DNA of 64,000 nt from Closterium sp. Naga37s-1 (taxonomy: Eukaryota; Streptophyta; Zygnematophyceae; Desmidiales; Closteriaceae), in assembly GCA_947471745.1 (NCBI GenBank), contig CANJKZ010000929.1:1234001-1298000 (forward strand), in the 5' to 3' direction. Both the position numbers and the translations under genes were made by a program. The notes beneath the pieces are model-generated. The model searched no databases. It was not told the origin of the DNA and saw only the letters and a program-made list of their open reading frames with translations. Positions within the stretch are counted from its first letter, which is position 1; each line of letters opens with the position of its first letter. Below are positions 57,530 through 64,000 of the stretch, one piece after another.

Positions 57530-60500
57530 TCAAGCATTGAGCAAGTGAGGCCAAGTAGGCACAAGACCTAGCATCGTACAAAAGCGCTGATGATCACAAG
57601 GCGGAAGTGCCTTGGTAAAGATATCAGCAGTGTTGGCCTCAGAGGCCACGTAAGCAAGGCGCAGCTGACCACGCTGCTGCAGCTCACGAGCAAGGAAGTA
57701 GCGAAGAGCAATGTGCTTCGTTTTGTGCTCCAGTCTGTGCTCCCGACACAAGGCCAGCATGGCCTTGTTGTCTACGTACAGAACTGGAGGAGAACGAGGC
57801 GGCTCTCCTAGGTCAGTCAGCAGGTAGGTGAGCCAGCGTAGCTCCTGTGCAGCCATGGCCCCTGCGTAGATCTCAGCCTCACAGCTGGAGCCGAGAACAG
57901 AAGACGAGCGGGTAGACCGCCACGAAACAGAGCCGGAACCAAGGCTGAAGGTGTAACCCTGTGACGACCGCTGCGTAGCCTGGTCGTCAGCCTAAGAAGC
58001 GTCTGCGTGACCTGTGAGGACCACTGAACGCCGCCCTCCAAGCACTAGCCCCATGCCCGACGTACTGCACAAGTAGCGCAACACCCTCTTCGCTGCAGCC
58101 ATGTGCTCTGGTCGGTGTCTCCCAGGAGCAACATAGCGTGCCAAGATGCTAAGAGGGTATGCAAGGTCAGGTCGAGTGCAGGTCATCAGGTACATGAGGC
58201 AGCCAACAAGCTCTGGGTACGGGCCACTCGACTCTACGGACTCATCCGAAGGCAGAGCTGAGAGCGAGTGGCGAGTAGACAGAGGAGTGGCCTGAGGCGA
58301 GGAGTACGTGAAGTCGAAGCGCTGAAGGACCTGCTGCACCATGTGTGACTGAGTCAGGGTAATGGTGCGCTGTGCTCTGTCCCGGGTGTTTCGCAAGCCA
58401 AGGTAGCTGCGCAGTTCACCCAGGTCTGTGCACGTGTGTCTCTTCTGCAGCTCGGACTTCACGTGGGCGAGTCCAGCAGTGTCAGCAGTGGCAAAGACCA
58501 AGTCGTCGACGTACACGAGGATGTAGAACGGCGGCAAAGAGGTGTTGGTGCGTAGAAACAGCAACGGGTCGGCAGTAGTCCTCAATGTGTCGTGCCACTC
58601 ACGGGGCGCCTGGCGGAGACCGTAGACTGGCCGCTGGAGGCTCCACTGGGTACCAGGAGGAAACGACCCAGTGAAGCCAGGTGGGCGGCGCAGCCAGATC
58701 TCCTCGTGCAGGCTGCCCTGCAAGAAAGCTGTGCTGAAGTCAAGAGAGTGAAGCTCGTACTCGCGCTGAGCGGCTATGTGCAGCAGCACCCGAAGAGTGG
58801 TCATCTTCGGGGTGGGAGAGAAGGTCTGAAAGTAGTCAACTCCCTGCCGCTGACTAAAGCCTCGAGCCACGTAACGCGCCTTGAAGACAGGCGGAGAACC
58901 CGGCGGCCGCTTCACCCTGAAAATCCACATGCCACTGACGATGTTCGCCCCAGGTGGAGGAACCTCGTCGACGTAGGTGCCTGTGGACTTCCAGGAAGCC
59001 ATCTCTGCGTCCATGGCTGCCTGCCACTGAGAGGAGTAGGGACCCTCTATCGCCTCTGCGTAAGAGCGCGGGGTCGGGATGTCTGGTGCATCCGGGTCTC
59101 CCTCAGGGGCAAGCAGCATGGACACGAGATGAGGTGAAGCAGCACCAAAACACTGGAACTCCTCCTGCCTGTCCTCAAGGACGTCCGTGCTAAGAGCACA
59201 CTCACCCCCGACGGACGGAGGACAGACAGACTCAGACTCAGCAACAAGACTAGCGGCGTAGTCTAGACGACAGCGAGCAGCAAAGTCGACAAGCTCAGCA
59301 ACTAAGGCAGACGCAGCAGTGGACTCAAAAGAAGGGTCAGTGACAACAGTAGCCAGGAGACGCGTGACAGTAGGACTGGCAGCACGAAGAGAGTCAGACT
59401 CCGGGTCAGCAAGAGTAGGAAGAGAGGACTCTGGAGGAGACGGCAACGGGACACGCAGAGGAGCAGTGGAAGAACGCAGTGCCATCTGGTGTGTGCCCGG
59501 GACGGCAGGAGGACGCGGACGCGGAACACGACCACTAGTACGAGCAGCACGAACAGGCGACGCAGGACGAGACGCAGGTTCACGACGCTCAGCAAGACCT
59601 CAAGTAGGACCAGTGTAGGGAGAAGGAGCAGGCAGCGGGGAGGCGGGCTGTAACTGTGACTCAGACTGCACAGGCGCCGGACACTCTAAGGAAGGAGCAG
59701 GACCAGCAGAAGGCGGGAGACGAAGAACCTGCTCAAGGAGCGGAACGAAGTACGGCCGTGGCCGTGCAGCGCCTCCAGAGCCAGTAGGGACAGCACCAGC
59801 ACCCCCAGCGGCAGTACCAGCACCAGTTTTACCCCCAGCTGCAGCACCGCCAACTCCAGCACCCTCAGAAGCACCAGCGCCGAGCAAACCACTCGCGCAG
59901 CTCCTGTGGAGAGGGCAGCTCCCGCCGGGACGAAGCACCCGAGGGACCTCCAGACCCAGTACCGCCAAACACCACACGAGCAGGCCCAGCACCCTCAGGC
60001 TCCGCACCCCCAGGCTCAGCACCCCCAGACTCAGCACCCCCAGACTCAGCACCCCCAGACCCCGCACCCGCAGGCTCAGCGCCCCCAGACTCGGCACCCG
60101 CAGGCTCAGAACCCCTAGGAGCACCAGAGTCAACAGCTACCTCCACAGGCTCGACTGCGTCTACCTGAGACACACTTGGGGGGGCAGGACCCTGAGGGGG
60201 AAGGGGGTCTACCGGGGGGGGACCTGGCGCGAGGAAGAGCGGCGGCGGGGGGAGGGGCGCAGTGCGGTAGGGGAAGAGACGGTAGTAAGGAACCGACTCG
60301 TCAAACGTGACGTCCTGGGAGGACAGAACACGGCGCGAGGTGGGGTGGTAAAACTGCCAACCAGGCACGTCAGGGGGGAAGCCAAGGAAGACGCAGGGAA
60401 CAGCACGGGGGGACAGCTTGTCCGCAGACAAGTCGCCGACAAAAGCCCGAGATCCCCAGACACGAAACGCAGACGCATCGCCAACCTTCCCCGTCCACCG

Positions 60501-63149
60501 CAGAGTAGGGGAGGTCTCCGGCAAGGAGACTCGGGGCTGAAGGTTGATCTGATGCGCCGCAAACTAAACCGCGAACGGCCACAGAAAATGGGGAGCAGCC
60601 GCATGAATCATGGACGTACGAGCGACGTCCATGACCATGCCAATGCGGCGCTCAGCAATCCCATTTTGCTGTGGGGAGGCCGGAAGCGTGAACGTCTGGC
60701 GGATGCCCTGTGCACGACAGAAGGCTCCCAGAAGGCCAGAGGAAAACTCTCCGCCTCTGTCAGAGTGCAGACGCAGAACAGGAAAGTCCGAGCCGAAACT
60801 CTCTCTGAGCTGGAGACGAGCTGCGCGGATCCAGTCGATCAACACCTCAGTGACCTCACCCTTGCTGCGCAAGGGGAAAACCGTGGTGTAACGCGAGTAG
60901 TCGTCAACCACCAACAGGAAGTAACGCTCATGACCCAGGCCACGGACGCGGGCGGGGCCCCACACGTCCATGTGAAGAGTCTGCAGCGGAGCCTCTGTCG
61001 GAGGAAACTCTGAGGAGTGAGGAGCGGCGCGCTGCCGCCCCTCGACGCAGGGAACGCAGGTAGGGGCAGGCCCCGGAGGGAGGGGAGGGAGGGACCGGGG
61101 GAGACCAGAGACAAGGTAACGGGAGGCCATGCCTCGGAGACGAGGCAGGGAGGGGTGACCAAGGCGGTGGTGCCAGAGGAGAGTTTGGTGGGACAGGAGA
61201 CGACACGAGCAGGGAGCAGACTCAGGACCAGACCTGGATGCTGCAGCAAACACCTGACCCGACGCAACTACCTGACCAGACTCAGCAACAGAAGGAGACT
61301 CAGTAGTCAGTGTGTACAGGCTCGACCCCGGCTGACGGGTAAACGTGGCCAAGTGTCGGCCCGTCCGAGCACACGTACAGTGGGTCACCCGCTGACTCGC
61401 AGGAGTGAACTGGTCAACCCCCCCATCCTGTAGATTAGCACCACTCACCAAGTTCGTAGAGAACGAGGGGAGGTAGAGACCTGACAGGGTGCCAGAGGGG
61501 GCCGCCGGACACGGTAAGACAGTGGAGAAGTGGGCAAGGACAGGACCCCCAGAGGGGTCCGCCAGGGAGACCGCAACTGGCCGACTAAGCGGCGTAAGCG
61601 TGGTGCGGTCTCGAAAGAAGGAGCGGGAAGCACCCGAGTCAAGGGTGAAGGTGTGTTAAGCCTGAGCCGACGTGGTACCTGAGAGAGCAGACTCACCAGC
61701 ACCTGGGGCAGCAGACGCACTAGCACCTAGAGCAGCAGCCTCACCAGCACCTAGAGCAGCAGCCTCAATGCCCGGGTCAGGCGGAACACACAGGTAACAG
61801 TCACCCTCATCACTAGTAGACACAACATACATGGCAGCAAGAATAGCATCATAATCCAGATCAAAGATAGCAACCCCCGACCTAAGCAGCTCACCCCAGC
61901 GGGGGATCTCAGTGGCGTCAGGGAACTGGAGACGCCAAGTGTCCGTCAGGTGGCCGAAGCAGCGCTGGGTGGTGTGCGGGCCACTGCACGGCTCACCAGT
62001 GCGGTCGCCAGTACGTAGGACGTAGGCACAGGGACCAGCACCCCCACCCCGCTGACGCGCAGCGTACCACTCACGAAGCTGCTGGGGGGGCGGGGTCTCA
62101 CGAGTGCGCTGCTGCTGCTGGTGCTGACCACCACCGAAGCCGCTCCGCTGCGCAGAGCCACCCCGACCAGCTCCACCTCCGCCGCCGCCACCTCCGCCAC
62201 CGCCGCCACCGCCTCCTCCTCCGCTCCCACCGCCACCGCCGCCGCCGCCTCCGCCTCCACCGCCGCCACCGAAGCCCCCACCCCCGCCACCACTCCCACC
62301 GCCACCCCCACTCCCTCCGCCGCCTCCACCGCCACCTCCACCGCCCCCGCCAGCCCCTCCAGCTCCCTTGCCCCCCTTGCCCTTGCCGGTGCGGCGTCTC
62401 CCGTTAGGGGCAGACCCAGCGCCGACCGACTCGGTGCCAACGAAGTCGACGGCAGCAGCAGAGGCAACAGAGGGCAAAAGGGGGGAGGGGGAGCACCCCT
62501 CAAAGAAGGGGGCACGAGGGTCACCACGAGAGGCTCCTACAGCGACTATACTTTTCTCAACTGCCAGGAGGCGCTCCTCGAGGAGGTCAACGGTGAGTGT
62601 GGTGGGGCAAACAGAGAGGAAGTGGTCCCTAACCGAGCGAAGGGAGTCAGGGAGCCGGGTGACTATGTGGTAGAGGGTGATGTACATGGGGGGGGGGTTC
62701 TTGGCGCAGAACTCAGCAGGAAGCGCAGCGCGGTAGCGGGTGTCACTAGTGCGAAGGTGCGTAATGAGGTCAGCGACTGTGGGAAAGGCAGCTAGGTCAG
62801 GGAACAGGTACGGCAGCATGAGGCGGCTAAGGGCAGCAGTGGCAGGGGAAGAGTAGCGTGCAACTACAGCGTCGTACAAGGTCTTAGCACTCTTGTACTG
62901 ACTAAAGTGCGCGCGCTCAGAGGACGGCAAGTGACTACGCACAGCAAGACGGGCAGCAGCATCGCGTGTGGCCCAGTGTGAGCGAACAGTGCTGTCAGCA
63001 AGGGCAGCAGAGGCGCCAGACGTGAGATCGAACAGTGAGAGACCGTCTTTCCTATCGCACTGTAGGAAAAGCTGTAGATCATCGACCCAGACCTCAAAGT
63101 CAACAGCCCGACCCTCAGCATCAAAGACGAGAACGCTAGGGGTAGCCAT
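57530..63149 (-). pseudogene. A7 gag-pol polyprotein, multiply broken
   Basis: Gag start MATPSVLVFDAEG at 63149. Breaks: TAA at 61656-61658 just before protease (HTFTLDSGAS continues in frame), TAG at 60564-60566 in integrase after WPFAV, loss of part of the linker after FARRW near 59880 with a frame change, a TGA near 59599 (GPT-stop-GLAERRE), an in-frame deletion of ten residues near 58578 in RT (LRTT joins ADP), and TAG at 57992-57994 in RNase H (was Trp after HADAS). The RT box is still YVDD (58502-58507). The zinc segment reads CAYVLRTGDRTGEPC...HTTQRC near 61.97-62.03 kb, and the poly-Gly tract is at 62.16-62.36 kb. The RNase H end (57530-57856) is intact, ending LPPCDHQRFC. Confidence 0.9.
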
Positions 63150-64000
63150 GACAGCAGTGGCAGCAGGCTAGGGGCAGCAGCAGCAGTAGTAACAGTAGGG
63201 GCGCGGCTCGGCGGTGCTCTTACCAAGGCAGGTGGGTAGAGGTCCGCAAGTGGTGGGGCAGGGCCGAGGCGCGCCGGCAGGGACGGGGCCGCTATAGGGC
63301 GGCAGAGGACTGCCGCTCCTCTCCGCAGGGCAGGGCCGGAACGGCGGCGGCGGCCCCTGCTGTCGGCGGCGGTGGCGGCGGCTGCAGTCGGCGGCTGCGG
63401 CCCCGGCTGTGGCGGCGGCAGCTGCTGCTGTCGGCGGCTGCGGCGGCTGCAGCCCCGGCTGTGGCGGCGGCGGCTGCTGCTGTCGGCGGCTGCGGCCCCG
63501 GTAGCGGCGGCGGCGGCTGCTGCTGTCGGTGGCACCGGCGGTGGCGGCTCCCGCTGCAGGGGCGGCGACGGCTGCTGCTGCAGGGGCGGCGACGGTGGGG
63601 CGGCAGGTCCGTGAGGGAGCCGAGAAGGGGCCGCTAAGGGCGGTGAAGGGGCCACGAAGGGGCCGTGAGGGGCCGCGAAGGGTGGCGACGGGGCCGAGAA
63701 GGGGCCGTGAGGGGCCGCGAAGGGCGGCGACGGGGCCGAGACGGGGCCGTGAGGGGCCGCGAAGGGCGGCGACGGGGCCGAAAAGGGGCCGCGAGGGGCC
63801 GCGAAGGGCGGCGACGGGGCCGTGAAGGGCGGCGACAGGGCCGCGAAGGGCGGCGACGGGGCCGTGAAGGGGCCGCGAGGGGCCGCGAAGGGGCCGCGAG
63901 GGGCGGTAAAGGGCCGCGAAGGGCCGTGAGAGGGGCCGCGAAGGGCGGCGGAGGGTCCTCGAGGGAGCCGCGAAGGGGCCGCGAAGGGCGGTGAGAGGGG
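63150..64000. repeat. A7 leader with GC minisatellites
   Basis: 63360-63600 is GGCGGCTGCGGCC and GCTGCTGCTGTCGGCGG repeat. 63660-63830 is a 42-bp array of GGGGCCGTGAGGGGCCGCGA plus AGGGCGGCGACGGGGCCGAG parts, then looser units to the edge. No gene. Confidence 0.75.

Larger units (their letters stand above)
57202..64000 (-). mobile_element. A7: family A copia element, 5' LTR outside window
   Basis: 3' LTR 57202-57330, polypurine tract 57331-57347, 3' tail, gag-pol to gag start 63149, and leader to the window edge. The left flank (possible TSD) is GCGGG at 57197-57201. The coding region is broken at several points. Confidence 0.9.

Noticed and set aside
1-64000. A host gene or a defence or metabolic gene cluster
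   Set aside because: Every supported coding segment belongs to an LTR retrotransposon; nothing else shows recognisable domains.

Overview
The window is a nest of LTR retrotransposons. I recognise no host gene, rRNA, tRNA or CRISPR array. Ty1/copia elements sit beside a chromodomain-bearing Ty3/gypsy element; most inserts whose two ends survive have perfect 5-bp target-site duplications (TSDs), and most primer sites resemble the initiator-tRNA-Met type. That points to a green plant or alga. The GC-rich coding sequence of the main copia family makes an alga (perhaps streptophyte) my guess, but this is inference.

Names used here. Family A is the dominant copia family: very short LTRs (about 110-135 bp), a GC-rich minisatellite leader, and one gag-PR-IN-RT-RNaseH frame. 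Copies are A1 (1-4148, minus, degenerate), A3 (8946-14589, minus), A4 (14861-35456, plus), A5 (25378-32627, minus), A6 (39250-53242, minus) and A7 (57202 to window end, minus). T1 (2304-3926), T2 (5136-6479) and T3 (14590-14860 plus 35462-35695) are small non-autonomous LTR elements. Element B (6680-8758) carries only gag. Gypsy-1 (21498-34762) is a chromovirus and Gypsy-2 (35696-37274) a shattered relative. Copia-C fragments lie at 37275-39249, 53248-55890 and 56448-57201. Copia-D (41925-48409) is an intact copia element.

Layout: A1 carries T1 in its leader; then a gene-free stretch, T2, element B, a lone LTR with leader, and A3, which lacks its 3' end. T3 was split by A4, A4 by Gypsy-1 in its RNase H domain, and Gypsy-1 by A5 between gag and protease: a four-level nest proved by the TSDs CTAAC, GTGAG and ACCTT. 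Next come Gypsy-2 and the left Copia-C fragment. A6 entered Copia-C (TSD GACGC), and Copia-D entered A6 (TSD AGCAG). The right end has Copia-C pieces in opposite orientations and A7, whose 5' LTR lies outside the window.

Working state: Copia-D has an intact frame of about 1589 codons and nearly identical 820-bp LTRs. A6 and Gypsy-1 would each be open end to end without their nested insertions, so they look like recently competent elements silenced by insertion. A3, A4, A5 and A7 carry nonsense changes, frameshifts or deletions, and A3-A5 also have an altered RT active site. Several of these still have near-identical LTRs or exact TSDs, which suggests the family A machinery moves defective relatives. 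The most interesting candidate is a cis-acting module just after the primer-binding site (hairpin plus GGGCCCA) shared by family A and the coding-free T elements, with stem sequences that differ but still pair.
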